The position numbers and the translations under genes are program-made. A DNA stretch of 64,000 nt from Chenopodium formosanum. Lineage: Eukaryota; Streptophyta; Magnoliopsida; Caryophyllales; Amaranthaceae. Each line of letters starts with the position of its first letter. The stretch's first letter is position 1. The DNA lies in NCBI GenBank assembly GCA_024500155.1, contig CM044856.1, forward strand, positions 47,120,303-47,184,302. Direction: 5' to 3'. Under the pieces are notes generated by a model that ran no database searches, was not told the origin of the DNA, and worked only from the letters and a program-made list of their open reading frames with translations. This document shows, piece after piece, positions 22,458-32,656 of this stretch.

Positions 22458-22958
22458 GTCGACTTTCCTCAGGCATGGAAAGCGTTATCACTGGATTTTT
22501 CTTCAAGTATAGAAAACCGCCAAGTCGGCTTTCCTCGGGCATGAAAAGCGTTATCGGTGGATTTTTCTTCAAGTATAGAAAACCGCCAAGTCGGCTTTCC
22601 TCAGGCATGGAAAGCGTATCGGTGGATTTTTCTTCAAGTATAGAAAACCGCCAAGTCGGCTTTCCTCAAGCGTGGAAAGCGTTATCGGTGGATTTTTCTT
22701 CAACTATAGAAAACCGCCAAATTCCTTTGTCGGCTTTCCTCAAGTATGGAAAGCATTATCGGTGGATTTCTTCAAGCATAGAATGACACCGAATTCATTC
22801 GTCGACTTTCCTCAGGCATGGAAAGTATTATCTGGTAGGTTTCTTCAGGCTTAGAAAGCTACCAAGCTCTTAAGTTGGCTTTCCTCAAGCATGGAAAGCG
22901 TTTCAACAAATGTCACTCGGTGGATTCCTTCAAGCATAGGGAGCTGCCAAATTCGTTT
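22458..22958 (+). repeat. Tandem hairpin-repeat array of element C (about 7 units of 66-85 bp)
   Basis: Each unit contains two related half-units, one with GGCTTTCC..GGAAAGC arms and one with TTTTCT..AGAAAA arms, each able to fold as a stem-loop with an 8-base loop. Later units differ in sequence but keep pairing (GGTAG with CTACC near 22835-22860; GGTGG with CCGCC earlier). The array sits about 190 bp upstream of the PPT. Retand elements are known to carry a tandem repeat in this region. Confidence 0.8.
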
Positions 22959-23146
22959 GTCACCGATACAGTGGTGCCAAATACGTATTCTATCCCTTTA
23001 CTCTTTTATCTGTGGAATTAACATCTTTCTGCAGGTATCGGCGTATGCAGAGTGATTTAGGATCGCAGAACGTCTTAAATCATTCTTCGTCCCTATCGGC
23101 TACTTTGACTATCGTTTTCGAAACTGACGTTTCTACAAACTCAGTT

Positions 23147-23160
23147 AAAGTGGGGGCTTC
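23147..23160 (+). other. Polypurine tract of element C
   Basis: AAAGTGGGGGCTTC immediately precedes the TGTAGACACC LTR start. The same tract, reversed, precedes the E LTR at 51087-51101, linking the two as relatives. Confidence 0.8.
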
Positions 23161-24840
23161 TGTAGACACCTAAAAATGTCTCCCCAAAACCAAACCCGAT
23201 GATGAACAACCTTTGACCGCCACTATTGGTCGGGTTCAGTATTTAATCCCGAGAGTGCTTAAAAAATCGTATTTGATTAAATTCATGTTCTTAAACGGTC
23301 CATAGATTAGTTTTGATGTTTGGTAAAAGCACAGTTTTTTATTTCAGCCCAAACTTATTATTTAATTTTAGCCCAAACCCTTTTTTATTTTAATTTTTGG
23401 CCCAAACCTTTTGTTTATTTTTATTTAATTATTTTCTTATTTTAGCCCAAATAAAAATAAGTCAGAAAAGGCCCGAAACTATCAATCGACATTTAAGATG
23501 CCAAATGAAATTAGGGTTAAAAAATGTATTTAGACGGAAAACTGGGCTGGAAATTCCCGCGCCACGGTAGACAGCCACCGTGTCACGAGAATCCTTCTCG
23601 TATGACGGTGGGATTTCCCGTGACACGGGACATTCCGTGTCTTTTCCGCGTAAACCCTTAACGCGTTTTCTTTCCCGTTTTCTGAAAATTTCCCGCTTCA
23701 CATTAAAAATGTATCGTGTCACGGGAAAGTTTGCCGTCTGACGGTGGGACTTCCCGTGTCACGGTATAGTTTGCCGTGTCACGGGATACTTTTTTATGGT
23801 TTTTATCATTTTAGGGTTCCGTGTGCTCCCTCAGCACATTTTCCCCATAAATACCCCCTCATTTCTAATGTACGGGGCATCAATTAATTCTCTGGTTTAT
23901 TTTTCTCTCTTCTATTCTTTAGCCTAAACACTAGCTTACCCTTTTCACTTCACAATTCCTTCTTCTAGTACTCAAAGGAGTCCATACTTTACTCGTGGTT
24001 CTGTCCTTAAGCCAAGGCGTGAAAGGTAGAACTGTTTAAGGGTTTGGCCCCAAATTAACTCTACTTTATTTAATTTTATTTAATTATTGTTTTATTATTT
24101 TCTTGAATTTACTAACTCGTTTATTATTTTGTAGTTGCAAACAAACAGAATCAAAGTAAGAATCGTGTTCCTTTTATTTTTATTAATTTTCTAACGATTT
24201 TATATTGTTGGAATTATTGCGATTAAATTGTTTCTAATATTAATGTTTGTTCTGTTATATTTATTGATCACCATATTACATGTTAAAGGGAATATGTAAT
24301 TGAAAATCACGCCTAATAAGATAATTTGGACAACCGATTTAGGATCCTTTTTAATCTTGTTAATTAATTCAAGTGATCACCTATATTTTAGAATTATATG
24401 TGTGCATAAATATTCAACCAATTTAGTTAAATAATAGTTTGGACAGAATTGAATATTTTGTTTGTATGTCTTTGAGGTCATAGGAATGTTTTTCACTATA
24501 AGAATCAAGTAAATGCCAATACGGGCGAATATTACTCCATGACTCACTTCGTACCATCATCCTCGATCCTCCTTTCGTAGTTCCGAACCATATGGAGTTA
24601 GTAATGTCATGGATTATGAATGGGGTGTAATCTTCACGGGTCAATCGTTGTTGCCTTCGTTGTCCCTTATCGTGGTTGCCTTTTATGATCCGTGAACGGT
24701 TTACAAGTTCCTTAAAAACTTGTTGGCGGCTCCCTACTTTCCTTGTCCCTAATCGTATAATGTCAATTTCCACTTCCTATGAGTGCCAAGCATATTCACC
24801 ACATTCTTTTTAGGTAGGCGCACTTCAAACGACGCCTACA
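23161..24840 (+). repeat. 3' LTR of element C (1680 bp)
   Basis: It starts TGTAGACACC and ends GCCTACA; no PBS follows, so it is a 3' LTR. It shares only the first 50 bp and scattered blocks with the 5' LTR at 7895. The private CCGTGNCACGG cluster lies at 23556-23786 with exact words at 23618, 23754 and 23774. A TATA-like ATAAATA follows at about 23846. Confidence 0.85.
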
Positions 24841-25028
24841 CATAGCCATCTTAAACATCCAATAATACAATAGAGTCCTCACCAAGATTACGACCTTTCC
24901 ACTCAAGTCTCCGGATCGCATAAACAACCCAAAGACTGGAGGGTCTAGGAGTGTGCAGAATAATTTGGCCAGACGACCTGTTGAGCGATGGCCGATAACG
25001 CTACACGCTCAGAATAACTGGCATGAAT
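24841..25028 (+). repeat. Left piece of LTR G, split by element D
   Basis: The sequence ends GGCATGAAT and continues after element D as TGAATGACCTCATACC. A close copy of the joined phrase (GGCATGAGTGACCTCATACC) occurs at 36423, so the target contained a roughly 115-bp tandem duplication. The first bases (CATAGCCAT) include eight that match family A LTR at 1219-1226. Confidence 0.5.
25024..25028 (+). repeat. Left target-site duplication of element D (TGAAT)
   Basis: TGAAT precedes the 5' LTR of D and is repeated exactly at 36312-36316 after the 3' LTR. This 5-bp duplication is the size made by Gypsy integrases. It shows that D is a single complete insertion. Confidence 0.85.
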
Positions 25029-25518
25029 TGTTTAGGGTATTTTTACCCTGCCACGTGGTCCAATCAGAGAGTGACACGTGTTAGCCTCAGATTGGTCCAA
25101 AATGGACAAATCCCTGTTTGACACGTGTCATTCCAGAGATAAAGGGGAAAAGGCGGCCTTCAGGCCCAAATCCCGAGAAAGCCGGAATACGGCGCAGCCC
25201 ACCAATGATTAGGGTTCAGTGACCTAATCAGGGGCAAATCCAAATGACCCTATAAATAGGGCGATGTCCCTCATTTCGTGGGCAACTTTTTCCATTTACT
25301 ACAACTGCACTCTCTTACATTAGAGAAACACCTGAGCTTGGAATCCGAGCAGATACCCACCTAAATTTCTGTTCTCTTTATTCCGTTTTAAGTTATTAAC
25401 TTGTGCGTCGGAGGCGGAGCACCACCCAACAGGTGTCTCCGTTTGTTTTGCAGGTTCAGCTCATCCCGGATTAGTCTTCGTGTTGTAACTCTCCCGAGGG
25501 ACAAAAACACCCAAAACA
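25029..25518 (+). repeat. 5' LTR of element D
   Basis: It starts TGTTTAGGG and ends CCAAAACA (490 bp). Upstream of the TATA box (25251) are three G-box cores (CACGTG at 25052, 25075 and 25122). There is also an inverted pair of CCAAT-type words (ATTGGTCCA facing TGGACAAAT, restored as TGGACCAAT in the 3' LTR). G-boxes are known binding sites of plant bZIP/bHLH factors. Confidence 0.9.
25251..25259 (+). promoter_or_regulatory. TATA box of D 5' LTR
   Basis: TATAAATAG, identical at 36045 (3' LTR) and 58929 (copy H). It lies about 220 bp from the LTR start and is the likely core promoter. Confidence 0.75.
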
Positions 25519-25520
25519 TT

Positions 25521-25539
25521 TGGCCCCGTCTGTGTGGAG
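25521..25539 (+). other. Primer binding site of element D
   Basis: TGGCCCCGTCTGTGTGGAG follows the LTR end by two bases. Copy H has TGGCGCCGTCTGTGCGGAG at 59194, probably closer to the original. I do not assign the tRNA. Confidence 0.65.
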
Positions 25540-25551
25540 AGTATCTCGAAG

Positions 25552-27360
25552 ATGGTTCAAGAGTCTGTACCACCCCCTAACCGTCTGGGCGAAGACCCAG
25601 AAGTCTTTACAGACCATGAGGAGGATGAGGATCCTCAAGTCGAAACCTCTACAACCGAGGACGGCTCTCTAAGAGTTAAGCGCATCCGGCCCAGAGAAAC
25701 TCTGGAGCGGGGTTCCACCCTGGCGGGTCCGAGCAGACCTACTGGGCAACCGGAAGGGGCAACCCAAACGGCAGCTGGATCTGCCCCAGTCACCCGAGAC
25801 GAACTCATGAGGTTCATGACGAGTTTCAAGGGTGAAATTAAAGAGCTGATCACCAAAAGCAGGGCTGGCCCAAGTAAAGGTCAGTCGGTGAAGAAGACTC
25901 CTCCAGAGAAGGGGAAGTCAGTCAAAAACCGGCAGCCCACTCCCCATCCAAAGGAGAAGACAGCCGGGACCATTGATTGGTCAAAAATTATCCTTCCTGG
26001 GGGAAACACCAATAACCCTCGCCGGCCTCATCAGCCGGTGAGAAGTAAAAAATCAACTCCCGATGCCCGGGAAATCATCAACCGGAACAGAAATCAATCG
26101 CTGTCTGAGTCGGCTTCAACGTCGAACTTTCCAGACAGCTTCAACAATATTTCTGCAGGGAGTGCACCCTCCTTGCATGAGAGTCAAACAGGCGGTAATA
26201 CCATCCTTTCTAGCCCTCATATGATTGGAAATGTGCCGTATGTGCCTACTCAGGCTTACGGACAGTATTCTCCTCACTTTATGCAGCCGGCCTTCTTTGG
26301 AGGTCAGGCGACATATCCAAATGTCCAGCCTTTGGACTGGCAGCTTCGCCTGCTGCGCCTGGGTGAACAACCTTCTGCATTCACTCGGGAGATAACCAAG
26401 GCGGCTCAGCCAGCCAAGGTTAAGAATGTGTTGGTTGGTACCTATGATGGTACCACCAATCCAGAAGACCACCTCATGGCTTACACCAACCTTATGTATC
26501 TGCAGGGGTTGGATGATGTCACTTGGTGTCGGTGCTTTCCGGCTACATTGAAGGGCATCGCCCAACAATGGTTTGGCAACCTGCCAGCCGGGTCTATAGA
26601 CAGCTTCAGGAAGCTTGCCTTCCTGTTTGCTTCCAACTTCTCAATGAACATCCCTGCTAAGAAAACAAGCCTTGATTTAAGCATTGTTAAGCAGGGAAAG
26701 AGAGAGGGGGTGCGCTCATATGTCAGGCGGTTCAACCTGATAAGAATTCAGATTTAGGGGTTGTCTGATGAGGTAGCTTTTACAGACTTTTTTAAAGGTC
26801 TGAGAGACGGGTCGACCTTTAAGTTCGACCTAGTCAGAAAAGGGGCTTTCACCCTACAGGCGGCCCTGAGGGAGGCGGAAAGCTACATTCAAGCTACCGA
26901 CCTCTACTCCCCTGGTAGCCAGTCAGACTCCAAGAAGTCTGACAAATAGAAAGACAGCCAGTCAGCTCAGCCGGCTAAAAACAAAGAAGAGAGCAAGAAA
27001 AGAAAAGAAGTCTGGGCGGTTACTGACTCTGACCAGCCGTCCCAGAAGAAAAAGAAAGAATTTAAACCGTACGTCCCCAAGTACGAGTTTAATAAAGACT
27101 GCAACTCCATCTTCATAGAGGTAAAGGACCGGCTGTCCATTGAGAAGCCGAATCCTATGAAGAGTTTTGTCCAGTCACGGAACAAGAATAAATTATGTCA
27201 GTTCCATGAGGAGGTCGGCCATGACACCAACGACTGCTTCAGTCTTCAGCGTGCGTTGGACCATCTGGCTGACAAAGGGCTGTTGAAGTCCTACATTTCT
27301 AAATCCCCAGCCGGGGCAAAAAAGAAAAACAAGGGTCAGTCCTCCAAGACTACCCCCTAG
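25552..27360 (+). pseudogene. gag: gag of element D
   Basis: The likely start is ATG 25552 (MVQESVPPP), conserved in copy H; the frame is open from 25534. An N-terminal acidic and Pro/Lys-rich region is followed by the Tat capsid core: PLDWQLRLLRL, KVKNVLVGTYDGTTNPEDHL, CRCFPATLKG.A.QWFGNLP and RREG-type FNLIRIQI. The nucleocapsid motif is CQFHEEVGHDTNDCFSLQRA (near 27200-27255). In-frame TAGs at 26755, 26947 and 27358 correspond to CAA or CAG in copy H. The last lies at the gag-protease linker. Gag would build the particle. Confidence 0.85.
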
Positions 27361-28039
27361 CCTGCTAGTAGCTCGGAAACAGATAAGGAGCCAGTCTACA
27401 CTATAGCAGGCGGGTTTTCATGTGGTGGCCCTACCATCCGGGGCACCAAGAGCCATCTTTGAAAGATGGACAAAGATGATGATGAGCAGGCGGAAACCAG
27501 CTCCTCCTTCCCAGATGTCTTGATCACTGAGAAGGATAGGGGAAGCGTCCGCCGCCCGCATGATGACCTGGTGGTCATTGAATGTAAGGTTGCCAACCAG
27601 CTCATCAGACATCATCAGCCTCCGCTGCCTGCAAAAGCTGAAATACAACGTCAGCAGCATGCATCCGGTCACCCACCCCTTGATTGGTTTTGGGGGTGGG
27701 ATGGTCTACCCAGCCGGGAGAATTGATTTACCCATCCGGCTGGGAGAGAAAGGCCAGGGTCGACATATTGTCGTCAGATTCTTGGTCGTTGAGGAGTTGA
27801 CCGCCTATAACATCATTCTTGACAGGCCAACCCTCAACGTAGCCAAGGCAGTAATCATTCCTTCCCTGATGCTCATCAAGTATGAGAGGGATGACGGCTC
27901 TGTTGGTTCCTTGAATGGGGATCAGAAGACGGCCCGAGAGTGCTATCTCTCAGCCGTCCGAGATACCGTGGCCCTAGGCGGTCAGGAACCAATAGACCTT
28001 GACAACGTCAAGGATGCCGACCCAGCTCTTGCCCTATAA
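27361..28039 (+). pseudogene. Protease of element D, active site deleted
   Basis: The flanks are clear (VVIECKVANQL before, SSDIISLRCLQKLKYNV after, and GFGGGMVYPAGRI then YNIILDRPTLN). The catalytic segment ILIDTGS present in copy H (61186-61206) is missing. Comparison shows a 32-base deletion near 27604, which also shifts the frame. A TGA at 27461 replaces an Arg codon (CGA in H) and a TAA closes the region at 28037. Without the catalytic Asp, D could not process its own polyprotein. Confidence 0.8.
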
Positions 28040-30015
28040 GCAGCCGGAAAGAAAAGAAAGACTCCTCTGCTGGTGGAGGTGAAAAAAGAGAAAAAAAAGC
28101 AATCACTGACCGGTGAACGGTCTGATGAGCTCCGTCCCCAACCGGCTGGCGAAAGCATTGATCTCGTTCTGGATGATAGCCGTCCAGAACGTACTGTTAA
28201 GGTTGGGACGGTTGCTCATGCTACCTTGGGTGCAAGCTTGCACCTCCTGTTGAAAGAATTCAAAGACATTTTTGCCATTGAAGTGGAAGAGATGCTAGGC
28301 GTCAGCCCGGATCTTGTTGTCCACAAACTCGCCGTGGACCCTAAAAAGAAGCCCATCCGGCAAAAGAAAAGAAACCATGGCGAGGAAAGAATTTAGGCGG
28401 CAGCTGCCGAAGTTAAAAAGCTGCTAGACGCCAGGTTCATTCGGCCTTGTAATTTCCCCGACTAGGTGGCCAATGTAGTCCTTGTGAAGAAACCGAATGG
28501 GACCTGGCGCATGTGTGTTGATTACACAGACCTCAACAAGGCGTGTCCGAAGGAAAGTTATCCGCTTCCAAAGATCGACAGTTTGGTCGATTCTACAGCC
28601 GGTCACGCCTTGATGAGCTTTATACATGCCTACTCCGGCTTCCATCAGATACCCCTGTGGAAGAAAGATCAAGAGAAGACGGCCTTCGTCACTGATCAGG
28701 GGCTATTCTATTATACTGTGATGCCATTTGGCTTGAAAAATGCGCCTGCCACTTTCCAACGGATGATTAATACGGTCTTCATTAATCAGATTGGGAGGAA
28801 TGTGGAGGCGTACATTGATGACATGATAGTTAAATCCAAGCTACAGACGGATCACCTTGCTGATCTCCGAGAAACATTCACCACCCTCAGGCGGCATAAG
28901 GTTATGTTAAATCTTAAGAAATGCGTCTTTGGTGTTGAGTCTGGGAAGTTTCTCGGGTTCCTGATTGATCAAAGGGGGATAGAGGCTAACCCCGAAAAGA
29001 TACAGGCGGTGATTGACATGAAGTCACCCCGCTCTGTCAAGGAAGTTTAGAGACTCATCGGTTGTCTGGCCGCCCTAGGGAGGTTCCTCAGTCGGTCAGG
29101 TGACAAATGCCTCTACTTCTTCCAAGCAATCAGGAAGAAGACTAGATTTGAATGGGGGGATGACGCTGAGGCGGCGTTCCAGAGGTTGAAAGAGCATTTA
29201 CATTCTCTGCCTAGGTTGGTCAGTCCCTTGCCTAGGGAGACGTTGTACATGTATTTAGCCGTCTCAGACCATGCCCTCAATGTTGTTCTCCTTGCTGAGC
29301 GAGACGACGTGCAGCTCCCGGTTTACTTCATTAGCCATGTTCTTAAAAATGCTGAGCTCCGGTACTCCATGGTTGAAAAATTTGGCCTTGCTTTGTATAT
29401 GGCATTCAAAAAATTGAAGCCTTACTTTTTGGCACATTCGGCGGTGATTTACAGGGACCAGCCACTCAAGCGGCCAATGTCTACTCTGGACTCATCCAGG
29501 GGAATGTTGAAATGGGCTATTGAAATGCAGAGCCTTGAATTCACTTACGAACCAAGGAAGGCAGTGAAAGGTCAGGCGTTTGCCGACTTCATTGTTGAAA
29601 TGACCCGTCCGGTGGCTCCGGATAATCTTGATCAGGTTTGGAAAGTGTATGTAGACGGGAGCTCTATTAAGAACGGATGTGGTGCAGGCGTAATTTACGA
29701 GTCTCCTGAAGGAGACAGATTTGAATAGGCACTACGCTTCAAGTTTCAGGCCTCTAACAATGAGGCGGAATATGAAGCCCTGCTAGCCGGAATTCGCATG
29801 TGTAAGGCGGCAGGGGCCATGAAAATTGACGCCTACTCTGATTCTCAATTGGTTGTTAGCTAGTATGAGGGAAGCTATAAGGCTACTCATCCGGCTATGA
29901 TCAAATATCTTCAGGCAGTCAAAGAGGAGGTCGGGGCACTTGAGGAATTCTGGCTGAACCAAGTGCCTAGTTCTGAAAATAACCAGGCGGATGCGTTGTC
30001 AAAACTGGCATCTTC
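28040..30015 (+). pseudogene. pol: Reverse transcriptase and dual RNase H of element D
   Basis: RT motifs: NVVLVKKPNGTWRMCVDYTDLNKACP, VMPFGLKNAPATFQRM and the catalytic YIDDMIVKSK near 28810. Native RNase H follows (YSMVEKFGLALYMAFKKL). The archaeal-type RNase H starts at WKVYVDGSS (29640) and continues to SSENNQADALSKLAS. Stops at 28394, 28463, 29048, 29726 and 29861 are all TAG. The one at 28463 (FPD-stop-VANVV) is shared with copy H. Confidence 0.85.
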
Positions 30016-31345
30016 CGCCTGCCATGATACGCCTCGGTCTGTCTTTTGGGAAGTTCTGGAAAAGAGAAGCATCAATGAAGATCCCATTGGAGTTTTGGAC
30101 CGAAGCTCTACCTGGATGGATGGCATCCGGGCTTATCTCTCAGACGGCACACTTCCTGATTCGCCACAGGAAGCAGTCGTCCTGAAGAAGCGAGCTGCAA
30201 GCTTCGAGTTGAGAAATGGAGAGCTCTTCAAGGCGGGGTTTCTTAAGCCTCTGTTGAAGTTTGTCACCCCAGAAAAAGGAAAAGAAGTTCTCGAAGACTT
30301 GCACTCGGGATTCTGCGCCTCCCACATAGGCGGCAGGTCCCTAGCCGTCAGAGCCAGACGACATTACTTTTGGCCCACTCTTGAGGCAGACGCCAAAGAA
30401 TTGGTGAAAAAATGTGACAAGTGCCAAAAGTTTGGAAAACTTATTCATCTACCAGCTACTGATCTGACGGCCATCCACAGCCCAATCCCGTTTGCAAAAT
30501 GGGGCATGGACATTCTAGGTCCTTACACGCCAGCTCCAGGTGGAAAGCACTATATCTTAGTGGCTGTGGATTACTTCACCAAGTGGGTTGAGGCTGAGGC
30601 GGTTAAAAATGTCAAGACATCAGACGTAATTTCCTTCATCTGGAAGAACATTATCACCCGGTACGGGGTACCCATGTCTATGGTTTATGATAATGGTCCT
30701 CAGTTTGAGACGCCTCAGCTAAAAACTTTGTTGGGAGATCAGGGGATCTCAAGCTATTTCGCTTCTGTTGGTCGGCCCTAAGCAAAGGGCCAAGTTGAAG
30801 CTTTCAACAAACTCATCTCAGACGGCATTAAAAAGAAAATAGAAAGAGCTGGTGGCTTATGGGCAGAAGAATTAATCCATGTCCTGTGGGCCATCCGGAC
30901 AATAGCGAAAGGGGCAACCAGTGAAACCCCATTTCTTATGGTTTACGGTGCTGAAGCCGTCTTGCCCATCGAACATTACGAGCCGACTCTCAGAGTCATG
31001 CTGTATGATGAAGAGGCAAACTGGGAAGCAATGCGACTGGCATTGGATTCACTCCCAGAACGTCGGGGCAATGCCGCCTTGCGTTATGAGATTTACCGTC
31101 TGAGAATGACGAGAGCCTACAACAAAAAAGTACACAAGCGTCCTTTGAAAGTTGACGACTTAGTGTTACGAAAAATGGAGGCAACCGGTAGGGCCAATGA
31201 GCTGGGAAAGCTAACTCCAAATTGGGAAGGCCCCTACCGGATCTATGAAGAAGTAAGGGACGACACCTACCGCCTGGAAACTCCGGACGACAGGCGCCTG
31301 CCTAGAACTTGGAATGTAGACAATCTAAAAAAGTACTACTTCTGA
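30016..31345 (+). pseudogene. Integrase of element D
   Basis: The zinc finger is intact (HSGFCASHIGG with CDKCQKFG). The DDE core reads WGMDILGPY, VYDNGPQFE and VEAFNKLIS. One TAA at 30779 replaces a probable CAA between the second Asp and the Glu. The C-terminal tail has PNWEGPYRIYEEV and ends NVDNLKKYYF at the genuine polyprotein stop (31343-31345). The frame is shared with RT. Confidence 0.9.
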
Positions 31346-31419
31346 GTTTGTAGTTTATTGTAAACAATGAGTCAATTATTGAAGATTAAGTATTTGTTTG
31401 CAAAATTTGAGTTATCGTT

Positions 31420-31733
31420 TGATTATTCATCCGGGTAACATCCAGGCGGATTCCCCATCTACCTAACTAAGTTCGATACTTGGTAAAGGGTACATCTTTA
31501 TTTTGTATATCCGCCTGGGTAATGCTCGGATCCCTTGTTTACTTAAGTTGGATACTTTGTTTATTCAACTGCTTAACCATTTTTCTAACTAAGTTTGATA
31601 CTTAGCATGGTCCGCCTGTGTAATACACAGACGAATTCTCCATTTTTTCTCAACTAAGTTTGATACTTAGCATAATCGCCTGGGTAATGCCCAGACATAC
31701 TCGTTTGATTAAAAAATTAAGTTCGATACTTGG
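31420..31733 (+). repeat. Alternating hairpin array after pol of element D
   Basis: Two stem-loop types alternate. Type 1 is CTAAGT-TTGAT-ACTTAG (31467, 31589, 31654, with variants near 31543 and 31717). Type 2 is a CTGGG..CCCAG stem (31680), with the paired variant CTGTGT..ACACAG at 31616-31630. The pairing is kept while the sequence changes. The array begins about 75 bp after the pol stop and lies 3' of the antisense gene. Confidence 0.75.
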
Positions 31734-32656
31734 TGTAAATTCAACACTAATTAAGAAACTAAGCACAAAAACGTTTAGTGGCTACACAACCGGTCTCAAA
31801 CAAGACCAGAGGCTAAAATGGCCGGATGGTTGCTTTTTTTATAAAATCGCATGTCCTAACATGGACAAAGGCGTCCGGCGACACCCCTCCGGGTGCAATC
31901 GTCGTAGAGAACAGACTATCTGTCAGTTCTACGTATCCATGCAGACGGCAAAAATTGAACGACCGAATAGGTCAACTCATAGCCGTCTGACCGAAATAAC
32001 CTACGAAGAACGAATAAGTCCCTAAATACCGGATGCCCATAGGCATCAGTTGGTCACCAGCTGAAGTTCTCACTTAGGTTATCCATTCCAAAATTGTACC
32101 TCACCCCAATTGGGGCAAGAGTTCAATGGCTATGAAATTTCTACCAGGACGGGCGTAACCCGTCTGGGTAGTAACCGAAATGCCTGTGGGTGTACGGCTG
32201 TGCACTTGGTTTGGGGCAATCACTACTGTGATTGATTGACTTAAAAACATATCATGCTCTTTGCAGCATCAGACGTTTACAAGTCAATCAACCAGCTCCA
32301 ACTGAAACCAATCACACAGCCGTCCAGGGGTAAGGACAGCCAGACTATTGACTAGTTAGGCAAAGAATCGCCGCATGCTTTTAATAACATAGGCAAAAAT
32401 TAAAAATTCAAATGCAAAATAATCAAAACCGACTTAGTCGGTGCAATTCATGAAAGTCCATCCAACCAAACGGTTGTAATGGATCAAATGTTAACCGGAC
32501 CTCGTCCGGGAGAGAGAAATTGTTAATTAACACGGCTCCAGAGCCGGTAAATACAAGAATACTCGGCACGCAGGCCGGAAAAATCAAGTTTTGGCATACA
32601 GCCGCTAAATAAAAAGGAATTGAAAAAGCAAAGATTGACATACTACCGCTGAGGGG
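31734..32656. other. Non-coding stretch between hairpin array and antisense gene of D
   Basis: I see no coding frame with sense on either strand. It would be the 3' untranslated region of the antisense transcript. Short CGGATG/CCGTCTG words recur but I cannot group them. Confidence 0.5.

Larger units (their letters stand above)
7895..24840 (+). mobile_element. Chimeric Tat-lineage (Ogre/Retand-like) Gypsy element B/C
   Basis: Parts in order: 5' LTR, PBS, gag, protease, a long acidic spacer, RT, RNase H and integrase on plus, then two genes on minus, a hairpin-repeat array, PPT and 3' LTR. Antisense genes and tandem repeats between pol and the 3' LTR are known for Tat elements such as Retand. 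The two LTRs share only about the first 50 bases and a few internal blocks. The private motif also changes, from TGGCGCCA (8445-10305) to CCGTGNCACGG (16914-23786). The left and right parts therefore derive from different families, with the junction somewhere between 10305 and 16914. Confidence 0.7.

Noticed and set aside
22458..22958. Regularly spaced repeats, CRISPR-like at first sight
   Set aside because: Units are tandem with no unique spacers, no cas genes are present, and the context is a plant retrotransposon.
24841..24850. A perfect target duplication for element B/C
   Set aside because: The match is offset by one base and breaks after eight, so I report it only as suggestive.
25552..31345. 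An endogenous pararetrovirus
   Set aside because: Integrase, LTRs, PBS, PPT and a 5-bp target duplication show an LTR retrotransposon.
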